DNA from: Filosporella fistucella
Taxonomy: Eukaryota > Ascomycota > Leotiomycetes > Helotiales
Assembly (NCBI GenBank): GCA_030077755.1
Contig: JAQJZZ010000004.1
Location: 558,001 to 622,000, forward strand
Direction: 5' to 3'
Length of the DNA stretch: 64,000 nucleotides
Below the pieces are notes generated by a model. It was not told the DNA's origin, did no database searches, and saw only the letters and a list, made by a program, of their open reading frames with translations. Shown piece after piece: positions 13,431-25,500 of the stretch. A program made the translations under genes and the position numbers. Each line of letters begins with the position of its first letter. Within the stretch, counting starts at the first letter, position 1.

Positions 13431-15068
13431 ATGTCAAGTACGATAACTAGTACTCAGATATCTGCGGAACTTCCCCAAGGTATTGAGTTAGAATTAGTGG
13501 GACATTCGCTGCCTGCCCCTGAGCATCATCAATCGCTCCAAAGAACAGATATTGGCCCTGAAACTGGCAACAACTCTTCGGAGTCTCTCACGAACAGAAA
13601 TGGAGATTCTCCTTCCAAATGGAAAACGGCAATCATTATCGCAACCATCTCTGGTATTTCTCTCATCAACTCCATGCTGGGAGGTATAATGATTGTGTCA
13701 TTACCAACAATGGCACGTGACATCAACCTTTCTGGAAGTCTTCTCCTCTGGCCTGCTTCTGTCAATGCCCTCGCATGTGGCTGTACTCTTCTATTCGCTG
13801 GATCAATATCCGATGTTGTTGGAGGAAGGAGAATATATCTTCTCGGGGTGTTTCTCTTGACAGTAACCACAATCGCATGTGGGGCATGCACTTCAGGCAT
13901 CCAACTCATTCTCTTCCGAGCAGCTCAAGGTATAGCAGTATCGTTCTGCCTGCCACCGTCCGTGTCTCTCATAACTGCCAACGTACCAACGGGTACTTAT
14001 CGCAATATTGCGTTTGCATGTCTCGGAGCTGGACAGCCAATTGGATTTTCTATTGGCCTTGTACTTGGCGGATTTCTTGTCCAGAGTATTGGCTGGCGAT
14101 ATGGATACTATATAGGCGCCATCCTGACTTTTATCATCTTTATCATATCGATATTTGGAATTCCAGACGACAAAGTGGCAGAGAATAGATCTGCAACATC
14201 AATGTATCAACGTATCAGAACGGAAATCGACTGGGTTGGTTGTGCTCTGCTCAGCACTTCCCTAGGAATGTTCTCGTATGTGTTCTCGGTACTTGCCAGC
14301 GGTGCCTCTCACTTTGTAGCGCCAGCATCCTTGACCTTGTTCTCCATCGCTATTATCTTAATACCCCTTTTCGCCTTCCACACTTTTAGGCAAGAGCGTC
14401 TCGGCGGTAAAGTGGTAATTCCACCTTCTTTGCTAGGAAATCGAGTCTTCAGCTCTCTTTGTATCACCGTATTCGTGATCATGGGCGTATTTGAAGCAAT
14501 GATGTTCTTCCTGACCCTGTTTTATCAATCGGTTCAATCGCTGTCAACTATCCAGACTTCTTTGAGGTTCTTACCCATGGTTCTCACAGGTTCGTTGACG
14601 AACTTCCTAACAGGATGGTTAGTCAAAAGAGTGCGTGCAGATGTCTTGATTTTTGGATCTGCGTCTCTTGCTGCTGTAGGCCCGTTGTTGATGGCTGTCG
14701 TTGATCCCAGCTGGACATATTGGTCTTGCGCTCTTATTGCCACAGCATGTGCTCCCATCTGTGCGGACGTGTTATTCACGGTATCAAATCTATTGATCAC
14801 CTCTGTCTTCCCTGAAAAGACGCATGGACTTGCCGGTAGTATTTTTAACACAGTCAGCAATATTGGAGGGAGCGTTGGACTTGCCATAACTTCTGTTGTA
14901 GCCTCCGCCGTAACTTTGTCGAGGCACAACAACGCCGGAGTTGCGTCAGACTTGATGGAGGGATACAGAGCAGCCTTTTGGCTCTGTTTTGGAGTTAGTG
15001 TTGCTATCCTGGGTGTGGTGGGGTTTGGGTTGAGGAATATAGGGAAGGTGGGCATCAAGGTTGAGTGA
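13431..15068 (+). CDS. MFS transporter, DHA2 (14-TMS) drug:H+ antiporter type
   Basis: Intronless, 545 residues, plasma-membrane or vacuolar exporter by family. The N-terminal 65 residues are cytosolic and polar; hydrophobic segments begin at TAIIIATISGISLINSMLGG and continue regularly, about 14 in all. MFS motif A is present after TM2 as GSISDVVGGRR (G-x3-D-x2-G-x-R). The TM5 region AGQPIGFSIGLVLGGF fits the antiporter motif C loosely. The central hydrophilic loop DDKVAENRSATSMYQR and the long C-terminal half fit DHA2 proteins of the ATR1/aminotriazole-resistance kind, whose substrates are toxic compounds or secondary metabolites. No biosynthetic gene lies beside it; to its right are remnants of an RTA1-like gene and a transcription factor, so it may be the survivor of a decayed resistance cluster (inference). 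Confidence 0.9.
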   Translation: MSSTITSTQISAELPQGIELELVGHSLPAPEHHQSLQRTDIGPETGNNSSESLTNRNGDSPSKWKTAIIIATISGISLINSMLGGIMIVSLPTMARDINLSGSLLLWPASVNALACGCTLLFAGSISDVVGGRRIYLLGVFLLTVTTIACGACTSGIQLILFRAAQGIAVSFCLPPSVSLITANVPTGTYRNIAFACLGAGQPIGFSIGLVLGGFLVQSIGWRYGYYIGAILTFIIFIISIFGIPDDKVAENRSATSMYQRIRTEIDWVGCALLSTSLGMFSYVFSVLASGASHFVAPASLTLFSIAIILIPLFAFHTFRQERLGGKVVIPPSLLGNRVFSSLCITVFVIMGVFEAMMFFLTLFYQSVQSLSTIQTSLRFLPMVLTGSLTNFLTGWLVKRVRADVLIFGSASLAAVGPLLMAVVDPSWTYWSCALIATACAPICADVLFTVSNLLITSVFPEKTHGLAGSIFNTVSNIGGSVGLAITSVVASAVTLSRHNNAGVASDLMEGYRAAFWLCFGVSVAILGVVGFGLRNIGKVGIKVE

Positions 15069-15666
15069 GTGGACTTCCACAGTGCTGGTCAAATCGGAAA
15101 ATACTGCCAATGGGTAGGTGGATATAGGTAGGAAGGGTTCTAGGAAGGGTTCTAGGAAGGCATAAAGTAGTAAGCTCTCTGATCTATGTATCATGGTAAT
15201 AGAAGGTAGATTGGAAGACTTTTTAGAGTGTCTGGCGTCTCGTTTTCGACAGTGACCCTCTAACATTAGCAGCGGTAAGGAGCGCAGAGACAAAGTCGGC
15301 AGTTTGGAATTTAAGTCACTGTGAGCTAGGGCACATGTTCATATGTCGATCTTTTACCATTGTAAAATGCTTTCACATCTGGTTTTGTTCTTGCTGTGTA
15401 TTTGATTCTTGCTTTGATGCAACCTTCTACCCATTTGCTTTATCAAAGATTCTTGATTGTTTGACACCACTGTTCCTCCCTCTCTCCCTTTGTCACCTAC
15501 ATTTGAACCGCTAGTGGTTTTTTTCTGCCTCCGTTCATGTCAACAGCAACTTCTTTATGAACAAATGAGTTATGATATATATTTGCCTATTGGACTTCCT
15601 CAAAAAACCCACAATGGTCTAATTCATCTTCAATACCTTGGTACCACTATTCCTGATAGTTTCTGC

Positions 15667-16172
15667 TTATAATCGTTTGGAAATGATGTGCTCGACTGAT
15701 GTTTGGCTCTCAAGTCCTATGGAAGGGTCCAGTGCCAGTGTCAGATTGTCCGGGTACAGATAGAAGAAAATTACAGAAACGGCGAACATTGTAATCGATT
15801 CGAAGATATAAAGGCCACTCGTTTTTCAGAAGATACTCATCGCCTCCTCCCAAGTACTCGATCAGGCGAAAGATAGATCGTACAATGATGAGAAAGCTGA
15901 TATAATACAGCATTCGCATGGCGGATTTCCATCTTTGATCTACCGAATATGATAGTGTCGTTGGGTTTGACTTAAGTCGTCGGTGAGAGACCCCAGCCGT
16001 GACGACGAAGAGCGTGAAAGAGATGAGTTGGATTGTGAGACCAGCGATAATTGAGTACTTCCCAAGGTTGGCGAACAAGGAATTGTTCTGGCTCAGTACC
16101 GTAAAACTTGCTGAGCTTCCTTGAAACATGAATGACACCACGTCGCCGGTGACAAAAGTCGCAGTCAATCAT
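15667..16172 (-). pseudogene. RTA1-like membrane protein, truncated and frameshifted
   Basis: Reads TATFVTGDVVSFMFQG, then LGKYSIIAGLTIQLISF, IVRSIFRLIEYLGG and NEWPLYL: the second half of the RTA1-like family (seven-TM lipid-translocating exporter/resistance proteins). The normal last membrane segment is found only after a shift of frame near 15790, where MFAVSVIFFYLYPDN continues to a TAA at 15667-15669. The first half of the protein, with four membrane segments, is absent. Upstream sequence to about 16310 still resembles the preceding exon (VGRFVIVR) but contains a stop. It lies head-to-head with another decayed gene. Confidence 0.75.
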
Positions 16173-16431
16173 CTGCAGCAGTATATTCAGCTCCTCGACT
16201 GCAACGTACCCAGCATGTCTTCCAAGATGGCGATCTGGAGCTTCTTCACCATTTCTCTACATCTACTTACCTCACGATAACGAATCTTCCCACCTTAGAA
16301 AACTCTGGCAATTCGATATTCCGCAGATGGCATTTAAAAATACCCTTTGATGCACGGGATTCTAGCGTGGGCGACATGTCACCTTGCTCATGAACGGCCA
16401 CACGCTGTAGAAGAGCTTACTAACTTTGCAG

Positions 16432-17162
16432 TCTATCATTACACGTCTGCTCTAAGTCTCTATCGTCCCCTTACTAGATGAGATCATGGAAGATGATTGC
16501 GCTCCAGTTGTGGCATTCTCCACCATAGCAGCTGGTCTGGCGATGGCAATGCCGCACCCCTCCCTGATCAGCAACAACTTCGCACTTCTCGAGCAGCCGC
16601 AGTGGTATATGTCAAGGACATTTTCAAGATAATGGGATTGGTCAGAAGCGTCAACATGATCGTGATAAGTACTAGACCATGGATCAATCATACATCCATA
16701 GCACCACTCGTCAATGTTGGCGTCGAAGTAGTATTCAACGGTTCCTTGGATGCAGATGTGGAGGGGACCATGAAATCCCTAGAAAAACAAATAACTGAAA
16801 GTGATGAGACAGAAGAGATAAAACAGGACTGCTTATCCGCTGTGCATCGTTTGTGGCAATGTCATCCTCGTGGGGATTGGGATAAAATATACCAAGGCAT
16901 GATTATGGCGTGGCCAGTCATCGTGCCAGAAAGTTTTTTCACGGCTATGGTTGAGGGACGCCAAATTGCGATTGCTCTTTTAGGCGTCTGGGGCATAGCG
17001 TTAGATAAGATGAATGGTGTATGGTGGGCTGATGGAAAAGGAAAGATGTTGGTCGATGCCGCTTATGAATTGTTGCCTGCGGGATGGGAAGAATTGTTTG
17101 CATGGGCGAGAAAGAAAGTTGAACCCCGTGTAGGTGTTAACCCAGTCTTTGATACATGTTGA
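16432..17162 (+). pseudogene. Zn2Cys6 transcription factor (Upc2-like), C-terminal remnant
   Basis: After an intron-like end (TTACTAACTTTGCAG, 16431) the reading is YHYTSALSLYRPL, then in another frame LDEIMEDDCAPVVAFSTIAA, then in the first frame VVYVKDIFKIMGLVRS through to MNGVWWADGKGKMLVDAAYE and GWEELFAWARKKVEPR. This order is that of the fungal-specific activation/regulatory region of sterol-uptake-control-type (Upc2-like) C6 regulators. Two compensating frame changes lie at about 16466 (C-run) and about 16600. The DNA-binding domain and the first half are missing. It could be two small sequencing errors rather than decay, but the missing N-terminus argues for a pseudogene. RTA1-family genes are known to be responsive to this class of stress regulator; pairing here is suggestive only. 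Confidence 0.65.
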
Positions 17163-18006
17163 GTGGATCAAATCAAAACTCGTGGAGGATTACAACTACA
17201 CGATGCTCAAAAAAAAGTATGTATGGATACAGCTTCATTGTCTCCCGGTGGTTTCGAAACTCCGAATTCAAGGAAACTCAGAGCCATTTTATGGTGTGAC
17301 ATTGCAGCAAAGGGTCTTTCATTGAAGTCAAAAAGTCCTCATCAATATCTGTGCTGGGGCACGGTCCAAGTTCTCCCCATGGTACTTGTACCAATCAATT
17401 CATTATTTGTTGCTTGATACAGTGTGGGGGAACTGGGGATAGAATCACTTCTTACTTGCGTCGATAGAAGCGTTCTCCGAGGGCGGATCATCTCTGATGT
17501 GATCATTGTGGTGTAAAGAGAAGGACAAACAGGAAGGGCATCTTGAAGTCCTGAACCAAGTTTCTAGTCCCCACAATCAACCTGAGTATATCAGTGCTGC
17601 TTTAGTCACTCGATATAGCTAGCCAAGCAGGTCATTTGAATAGAAACAAGTAAAGGTGAGGATATCAATTATGTCCATACCTGTAGAGTGACGCACAGTT
17701 GAGAATAAGAAGAAGAAGTGACAATTTCCTCAGTCACATGAGGCGCATCACCTGATGATCGAGGGGTCGCCCCAATATTTAACAGAAGTTCCACATGCTG
17801 AACAGATCACGTTTACCAGTGCCAGGACGACGATGTGGTTTAAGGATATATATTCCATGAAACTCATCAACACAACACCAATCAAACAAACCCCCAAAAA
17901 CTTCTTTTTTGCTTACTCAAACAACAATCAACATCCCCTCCAAACCCACGCCGCCAACTCCAACAATACCCGAATACCCCATTCACACAGGCTCATCCTC
18001 AGATTA

Positions 18007-18083
18007 TACTACTATTCAGGCAGTATGGATGCCAGCTTAGAGCCAAATACTGACTAGGCATCCATACCGCCTGAATAGTGGTA
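18007..18083. repeat. 27-bp inverted repeat (hairpin)
   Basis: Left arm 18007-18033, right arm 18057-18083, loop of 23 bases. The arms match at 25 of 27 positions; the two differences are T opposite G and A opposite C. The core GTATGGATGCC pairs with GGCATCCATAC. It may be the end of a foldback element or a relic inside a decayed transposon. Confidence 0.8.
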
Positions 18084-21000
18084 CTTAGACGCTAAGATCT
18101 CCAAAGAAAAGAAAAAGATCTTTAAGCTCTTCACCCTACTACTCGATTTCGAATTGGTAGACCCCTAGTCTTTCGAGAAATGGGCTGTCATTGCCACTGA
18201 GACGGGAGTATCTTAGCACTCTCACCCGAGAGCCCATCTACTCAGTCGACTATTGCAAGGAAGGACCAGGTTCTTTTGGAGATTTGTTTGAGGATGAGAC
18301 CCCAGCCCTTAAGCCAGAGGACTATCACCGCCTCTCGAGAAGATAGTCTTGTGATGACCATGCTCCTCAATTGAGATGATGAGGAGGAAGGAAGAGGCAG
18401 GGTCATCAAGAATGGGTTTGTAGTACCTGTGACAGCCTATTCAATGGCTCCTAGCTGCCAGAATAGTAGCAATAAAGCATGGCTCTGGCTATTCTGTGAA
18501 TATTCAGCCTCATGCTGATGTTTTCGGATCGCCCATGTCGAAAGGTTGAGAGAAAGACGTAAGTTAATCGACCGAATCTTGTGGAAGCGCATCAACCGCC
18601 GGGGAGATTGGTGCTAGCCTTGTTGTCAAGATGATTTGATGCGTGGTTTGAAGCTTGGATTTAGAGAAGCGATGAATGATCTCAGAGATGACAGACATAT
18701 ATCTCATTGATTTCGTCTCATGCATGAGATGCCGTCTAGGTGGGATCAGTTTAGGGGTGCGCTTTTCTTTCACTTTTCTTGATGATAACATAACAACGAA
18801 ACTCAACAATCAGCAGCTAATCTCCGTGGGTTTGATCTGGTTGCTTGGTTTGATGCTCTGGCTCAAGCTGGAGATGTCCTTCTCAAAGATATCACCCCAG
18901 TTGGTAGAAAGATACGACGCCTCTGATTGAATTCGACGACTCTTCTCGTGTTTCTATGCGTCTACAACTCCAGATACTCCTTAAATGAGGATGTTGAGAC
19001 TAAAATTGCTCTTATACTTGGTATTCAAAGTGTGTTTTTTTGGTATCGGGGATCGAGCATACTTTAAGACCGCGGTCGAGAGTGTTGGGCGTGAGAATTG
19101 GTTTGTAGGGATGTGCGGTGAGACCTCACAGAAAATACTGCCCAGGGTATAGCCAAAAATTTGCGAAAGACTTCTGTGCGAGGGGAAATGCCGCAGCTAA
19201 CTTGCCACTTGTCGACCAGGCGCTCAATCAGCTGGGTAGCTCTAACGACATCGCAGTATGCCTTCTCAGTCCCGCGCCAAAAAAGAAATCTCAAATCAAG
19301 TCGTCCATGAAGTATATGATTGATCAGAGTTCCATTTTTTTCTGCGTTCCCAGCATTGTTCAAACGCTTTAATGACTTTGACGGTCGAGCAAGCATTGCC
19401 CTCATTTGGTGATGTACAGAAGAATTGAGCCATAAATTCCTAGTTGGCCAGGTTGGGGGGGTGCAATTGGATCTGTGGAAGGGATATGAGCTCGTGGCAG
19501 AGACTGAAAAGGCCATGTATGTTGCGATCGTTGCGAGGCAGAGCTGGTCTTGTCGGCAAAAGCTTGCAATTTCTGGGGGAGTCGTTCTCCATGGAAAGGT
19601 TTTCCACTACTGTATGCTCGAAAGTCAAAGATGGGCATGTGACGTTCCATACAGTTTCTTGGGAAGAATTAGTATATACTCCAGAGAGGGTTCCAGGAAC
19701 TAACATTTGTCTCTTGTTCCATATTCGGGAGTAATTTTATTATGTTCAGTCAAGTTGACTCTTTCACTTTCACACTTCTCTCCTTATATACTCTGCTCGA
19801 ATCGCGATTCAGATTTCGTGTAGTCAATCTTGTCCTTTCGTCGATGGAAATTCAACGAATGATGCGGATTGTCGAAGAAAGCTGGAGGAGGAGAGGAAAG
19901 GATCGGAATATGCAATCTGCTTTGTGGCTGTGATCCCAAGACATGAGACAAATATAAGTTTTTTGTCGCGTCTCAATGATTGTTTTTTGTTCACCTTTTC
20001 CAAACCAAGCTAAGCTCAAATATGAGGTCTAATGTCAGTTTGATACCATTGCTCTGGTTCTCGCTTGACAATCTTGGCACACTCATATCCTAACAAATCC
20101 GCAAATTTGTGCATTCCCCTGCAGAGCTGCTGGTTGACCTGTGATATGTATTTGTTTAGGCAAGCAGCCAGGTGGACATCATTTGCTGGAGCTAGGCTCC
20201 ACTCGAGCTAGAATTATCACCAGCGCCCTTTGCTGTCTGGACTGCAAGCGATCATGATGTGCACCTTTCTTGCTTGCTTCAAATGGCGCTAGAGGTTTGT
20301 ACAACTCTCACAAAGCATGGCCCTCGCCATATAAAGAAGTTATTAGTGCAAATGTCTTCGAGCTTATCGATTATCGTTTCGTCCAGATTGGGTCTGGCGG
20401 ATTTATGAGCAGAGCGCCAGGCGAAGCAGAGAGAATCACGTAACTTGTAAGATCTTCTGGGGATTTCTGATAATGGAATCTTCTGTGGAGAGGTTGCGTA
20501 AATAGTCGACCCCTCTGTCATGAATCAAGCTCCAAAGATCCCATTGTCCCGCCCGTCTGCTGGGCCTGCATAGTACTGCTTATTGTTATTACTCATTAAG
20601 GCTAGCGCCCAAGCATTTCGATCTCGAGATCCTTTGAGAAACCAAAAGTTAGAAATGTTAATTGCGAATAGGAATAACAGTTGGGAAGTGGTCACTCCTG
20701 TAAGCACCAACGCATGAGTTCAAAGTCGGATGCTAGTCAGGCAGAAATAAAATCAAACTCACGTCGAGGATCAGTCCAAAGCTACTTCCTTCATTTAGAT
20801 CTCATTCAGCATGCACCACCTATCGTCCAAGGCCTATGTAATGTTTTTCTTCAAGACTGCTGGAAGTACTGTTGGAGTCTGTGTGTTGTTGGCCGATGAT
20901 CTCTGCGATATTCTCGATCGCGGCCCATTTTCAATCAGGGCCCATTCATTTGGCGAGGCGGCACCGGAGATGGATCTCCAAAAGGGACATCTTTCATTTC

Positions 21001-21176
21001 AACTGCAATGGTGATAGCAGATTCAAAGCCTCTGCTGGGTGGTCAAACGAAATTCTGTTTTGCGCCAGAAACCATCAACGATGACCTCTGTATGCTCGAC
21101 CATCTTTTGCTGATAATCCTCCAGCCTGGTACCTCTTCCAGAAGATTTTCCGGGAGACAAGCAATTAGTGTTGAGG

Positions 21177-21265
21177 TATGGTGCAGGCCACCACCCCTAA
21201 AAAATATCGTCAAATCGAACACTCCGTACTGTATGAAAATATGGTGCAGGCCACCACCCGTAAAA
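21177..21265. repeat. direct repeat pair, 26 bp, 63 bp apart
   Basis: Copies at 21177-21202 and 21240-21265, both reading TATGGTGCAGGCCACCACCC then (C/G)TAAAA, one difference in 26 bases. They lie just beyond the 3' end of the gene at 21328-21858. Origin unknown; a local duplication is the simplest explanation. Confidence 0.75.
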
Positions 21266-21327
21266 CAAAACATTTTGACTCGTCCGGTCCTAAAAAGAAG
21301 AAAGGGAGGAGGCGGATCGGAGGCAAC

Positions 21328-21858
21328 TCAACGTCGCCGTCGAGTGCCCTGCTCAGCGGAATCATTTCTGGAGGATTGGTTCTCCGGGCGACGAGTATTT
21401 TCCTCCACAATGGATCCAAAGCGCACGTCACCGCGGCCAAGGACGTCGTAGTGAAAGTACCCATCACGACGGAGCCTCTCGAAGTTCTCCCCGGCCCGAG
21501 CATGACCAGCAGGATCTGTCTCTGGGAGCCAAACACACTCCGTGAGGAGGGTTTGGAACTCGCACCTTGCTTGGATGACCGATATATCGTCCGCTCTCCA
21601 TGCTGTCGAAAAGAGCTGGGTTATTTGAAGGACGAGGACGTTCTGGCCAGCGGCCGTTCCGTCTCCGTTGATTCTTCGAATGATGTTGTTGACGAATGCA
21701 GCTTCTTCCGGCCAGAGATTGTACTGAGCGTCTGCGATGAGGTGGCTGTCAGGATGACAGAGTTGATTGTTCAACACCCGCATGATTCGCCTCAAGGACT
21801 CGACGTTATTGCCAAACAACAAGAAGAACGTGGTGTACCAATGGGCAGGTGCCTCCAT
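21328..21858 (-). CDS. hypothetical protein, 176 residues
   Basis: Single open frame from ATG at 21858 to TGA at 21328. The composition is protein-like and the frame is preferred to the 230-codon frame on the opposite strand because it has an ATG behind a normal leader and a TATA box (22088-22100, minus orientation). The segment ESLRRIMRVLNNQL near residue 19 resembles QSLRKVMALIHYVL in the protein at 37435 and AEVYRRLMVALHYQL in gene C, suggesting a shared N-terminal helical module. The Arg-rich end (QGTRRRR) may be followed by a further exon (GTTGAG...TTTTTAG), which I cannot confirm. Divergent from gene C before the retrotransposon arrived. Function unknown. Confidence 0.6.
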   Translation of the reverse strand: MEAPAHWYTTFFLLFGNNVESLRRIMRVLNNQLCHPDSHLIADAQYNLWPEEAAFVNNIIRRINGDGTAAGQNVLVLQITQLFSTAWRADDISVIQARCEFQTLLTECVWLPETDPAGHARAGENFERLRRDGYFHYDVLGRGDVRFGSIVEENTRRPENQSSRNDSAEQGTRRRR

Positions 21859-22087
21859 TGTTACGAGTAATCAAAAAAGTACAATTTCTTGGTATGGTAA
21901 AACAAGATTTTGAAAGAAGGCTGTTGTTGAGAGATTGTATTGTGCAGCTGTGATTGTTTGAGGTTGAAGTTCTGGCTGCGGCGGTTTCGAGTGATTGTTG
22001 CGAACCGAGAAACTGGAATCCTCGATAACCAATTCATAAAACTAATCGAGATTCACGTTTTTGGTACGACGAACTCCATGAAAGTGT

Positions 22088-22273
22088 TATATATATTTAT
22101 GATAATTGGTGAATCAGACCAGTAAAATCTGCAAGAAGCATAAAAGCTCTCACACCAGACCATTCTTGCACATCAACCTTTGACTTGACAACAACTTTTC
22201 AAGAGCCAGCAACGTCTTTAAATTTTCTACACCAGCACATTGACCTTGTTACAAGCCTTTCAAGCCTTCCTAG
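22088..22273. promoter_or_regulatory. divergent promoter of the 21858 gene and of gene C, cut by the retrotransposon
   Basis: On the minus strand a TATA box (ATAAATATATATAAC, 22088-22100) serves the gene starting at 21858. On the plus strand AGCATAAAAGCTC (about 22137-22148) is followed by a CT/CA-rich leader (ccagaccattcttgcacatc) that runs straight to 22273, where the left LTR begins. The leader resumes after the right LTR at 31761 with ACTCTTCAATCCTTCCCC, so the plus-strand promoter belonged to gene C. Confidence 0.6.
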
Positions 22274-22470
22274 TGTAAAAGGGCTCTGAAATCAGTGTTT
22301 ATTATACTAGTCACGTGTGGCACGTGTTCGGCTATTTTCTAGTGTTTTGTCATATCATTCCAGGGCTCGACCTTCTGTACTTAGAGACTTAGACAATAAT
22401 GCCATAATTACTGAAGACCACCAGCTGCTTACCCTTTTTATTATTTGTATTATTTGTGGTTCTGTTTACA
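22274..22470 (+). repeat. 5' LTR (197 bp)
   Basis: TG...CA ends, identical to the 3' LTR. Contains CACGTGTGGCACGTG (a doubled E-box-like palindrome, about 22312-22326), a candidate promoter element, and TATTTGTATTATTTG near its end. Confidence 0.97.
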
Positions 22471-22471
22471 T

Positions 22472-22488
22472 TGGTGACCTACGCAGGG
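22472..22488 (+). other. putative primer binding site
   Basis: One base after the LTR the sequence reads TGGTGACCTACGCAGGG. TGG can pair with the CCA end of a tRNA, as in most LTR elements; I cannot name the tRNA without a tRNA set. Confidence 0.5.
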
Positions 22489-22595
22489 AGAAAAACCGAA
22501 GGCTCTGTCTCCATACACCCTTCCACTATGAGAAATTTGTTTACATAATTTCTAGCCATAGGAATAGAAGCTTCAAAGCTATCGACATTCACAAG

Positions 22596-25500
22596 ATGCT
22601 ACGACACAGACAAAATGTGGGCTATGCCAGAGACCCTGAGAATATTCAAAGGTCCAAGCTCATTACGATAACGTCGGAGAAAAAGCTCCTGCCGCAAAAC
22701 GCCTCCAAAAACTCTGCAATTCCATATGCAATCGACGACCGAGATGAGTTACATGGGGGATCAGACCTTCCAAGACCATCTAGAACCTGGAGTCTGACGA
22801 AGGAATCAATATATCAGACCATTCTAAGATATATTGGAGTTTATGTTGCACTCTGTAACTTATGGCTTGAATTGGCAGAGATCCTTTTAAATATCCCGGC
22901 GAAATATCTTCAAATATTGAAAAAAGGGGTATTATTCCTAGAACATGAGGAGATTTCAGGGGAAGGAATAGGGGAATCAAACCAGACTCTTCATAAGCTT
23001 GACACCCACATTCAGAAAAATCATTATTCAACAAAAAAGATACAAGATACAACAGCCTTGCTCCCGATATCAGAACCATCATTTGATATATTCATCACAA
23101 AACCGACAATTATGTCTGCCAGAAATAGCACAGGAACTCTCAAAATGGACAATACTACCAAAACGGACACGTCGGCACCAGTGGATAACGATAAGTCTAA
23201 AGCACCTCCAGCTATTACCCCTAACATCATCAATTACTTTGGCCCCATGCCAGCACCAGGGAGTGAAGGCATGCCATACTTTGATGGAACTTATGCTAAA
23301 GAATTCACACGTCGTTTTGAAGAAACGTGTGATGACTATGGAATCTCAGAAGCCAACAAAATCCAGAGGCTCCCAAGATATGCTGATCAGATCAGACGAC
23401 GACAAATCGAAGGCCTATCCGAGTACCTTGACAAGAAATCATATGCTGAATTCGCTCTTGCAATCCATGAAGAATTCGCTGACTCTGACCCTGAACAACT
23501 CAAAATGTCTATTACCTTCCTTGAACAATTCGTCAGGGTTGAACGCAAATCTATCGATCTCAAAGCATTTCTCAGGGAATTCCATACTATATCAGGAGAG
23601 CTAGTCATAAAGGGTATCTTGAGTCATGCTGATCAAGGGAGATTCCTACTTATCGGCTTGCCTAAGTCCGTAAGGGAAAAGATCATTAATAAGTATCAGG
23701 TTAATTACAATAAACCGGAGTCTTATAATAAATATAGCCAATTCAGAGAGTACGCCAAGAATTCTGCGAACACTGGACATAGCTTGGAGGTTTGGGAACT
23801 TCAGAAAAACCCAACAGCAAGCTATAAAGAAGAGATAACATCTATGGTTGAATAGCTCAATGATCCAAAACCACCCACAGTATTAGCCATCAATCCGCCG
23901 ACAATATTCTCTCAGACAGCCAACACAGACGCAAAGTTGGAGGCACTTGCGTTGGATTTTGAACGTTTGAAGATCAGGAACATGAGAGTGGAAAAGAGAT
24001 TGGACAGCGAGAATCATGATCCAGAATTTGGAAGAAAAGCAAGAGCTCAACATCTTGCACATGGGAATAAGTATGATGGATATTCCTATTAGGACTCAAG
24101 ACATGACGACAATATCGACCTCTCAAATAATGTTTCTGTCAATGCTATTGGAGTCTATGGAAGTCAGGATATCACCTGCAACTTCTGCAATGGGAAATTC
24201 GGAGCAGAGCAGCATAGGTTTAGGGATGAATGTCCTATATACCTTCATATGATAACTGTGGGCACAATCCACTCTGATGACTTCGGCAAAATTGCACTCG
24301 GTCCGAGAAGAGCAGGAGCTCAACCACTAAGGAAAAGAAGAGACCAGAGTTGGGTAGCTGCTATTCGACTAGCGACAAATGGCACAGATCTGGATGAGAA
24401 CGTGGATGCAAGACGTACAAACACTCAAGTGTTTAGACAACCAATGGAGCCACCACATTTCAATATGCAAGGAGCACGTTCACAACAACCTACCTCCTCT
24501 ATAGGCTACCAACCACCTGCACCGTCATCACAACCAACCTCCATTCTTCAACCAGAGAGGCCAGCGGGAGTTAGAAAGATCCAGCTTTCCGGATGGTCGC
24601 CGCTGGTAGAATCAGACTCAGAAGTGGAAGAGGACTTAGCAAACGTGGAAGTAATGTCAAGTGTGGTTGCTAGAACTAGGAAGCCTACTATGCATTTTGA
24701 GAATGCAACAAAGGTGGCCAAGAAAGTCTCAAAGCCAAGGATTGATCCAGGAAGAATAGCAAGAGAACAAAACTATGGTATCATTCCACAGCGCCCAAGC
24801 ATTGAGGATGATGAGGAATTAGAAGAGTCCAACACAATCACAGTTGATGAAAGCCAATCACAGCAGCAAGATTCCCAAGGGGATATTGAAATGGAGGAAA
24901 TTGCAATTGAGTCAGAAGATGAAGTCATTAAGCTGACAGTCAAGAAACCCAGAAGAGCCTCAAATCAAGGAACGAAGAAAAACAGGGACCGAATCCTTGA
25001 TCAATACACTGGTCTGGAAGCAAGAGTGGAAGCCATTAATCGACTTTTCTCGGGAAAAGAGATGCGTTTGCAAGACATCTATGCTATCCAAGAGAACGTC
25101 TTTAGAATGGCTCAGGAAAGATATGTTGTTCCGAAAACTGGAGGGAATGATTTTGTCCTACAAAATCCAGGAGAAACTGAAAATCAGATGCTGGAAAGAT
25201 TTGGGAAAGCAGCTACTCTCAAAGTCAATGCTGTCAAAATGGGTTCCATTATTCGAAGGTGCCCAGCATTGGCAATGAGAACACCGAAAGTAGAAGTCTC
25301 GATTAACGACAAAATCAAGGTCACAGCAATTCTTGACACAGGAGCAGAGGTCAATATTATGGGAAGAAACTGGGCAGAGGAAGCAAAACTCACAATACTG
25401 GAGACAAAAAGACAAATGACCTATTCGACTATCAATGATGAGAATAGACCATTTGCAGGCTTCGTCAAGAATGTCCCCATTAATGCCGGAGGTATCATCT

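Larger units (their letters stand above)
17163..21327. other. accessory gene-free region with repeat relics
   Basis: About 4.2 kb without a supported gene. From about 17890 to 18350 the text resembles a decayed transposon coding region: CT/CA-rich leader, then LDAKISKEKKKIFKLF and other short protein-like stretches broken by several stops, with a strong inverted repeat at 18007-18083. The rest (18400-21170) has short frames on both strands and no domain. A pair of direct repeats at 21177-21265 closes the region. Confidence 0.45.

Noticed and set aside
21178..21870. 230-codon plus-strand frame
   Set aside because: Opposes the 176-residue minus-strand gene, which has an ATG, leader and TATA box; the plus frame begins inside the direct repeat and lacks these.
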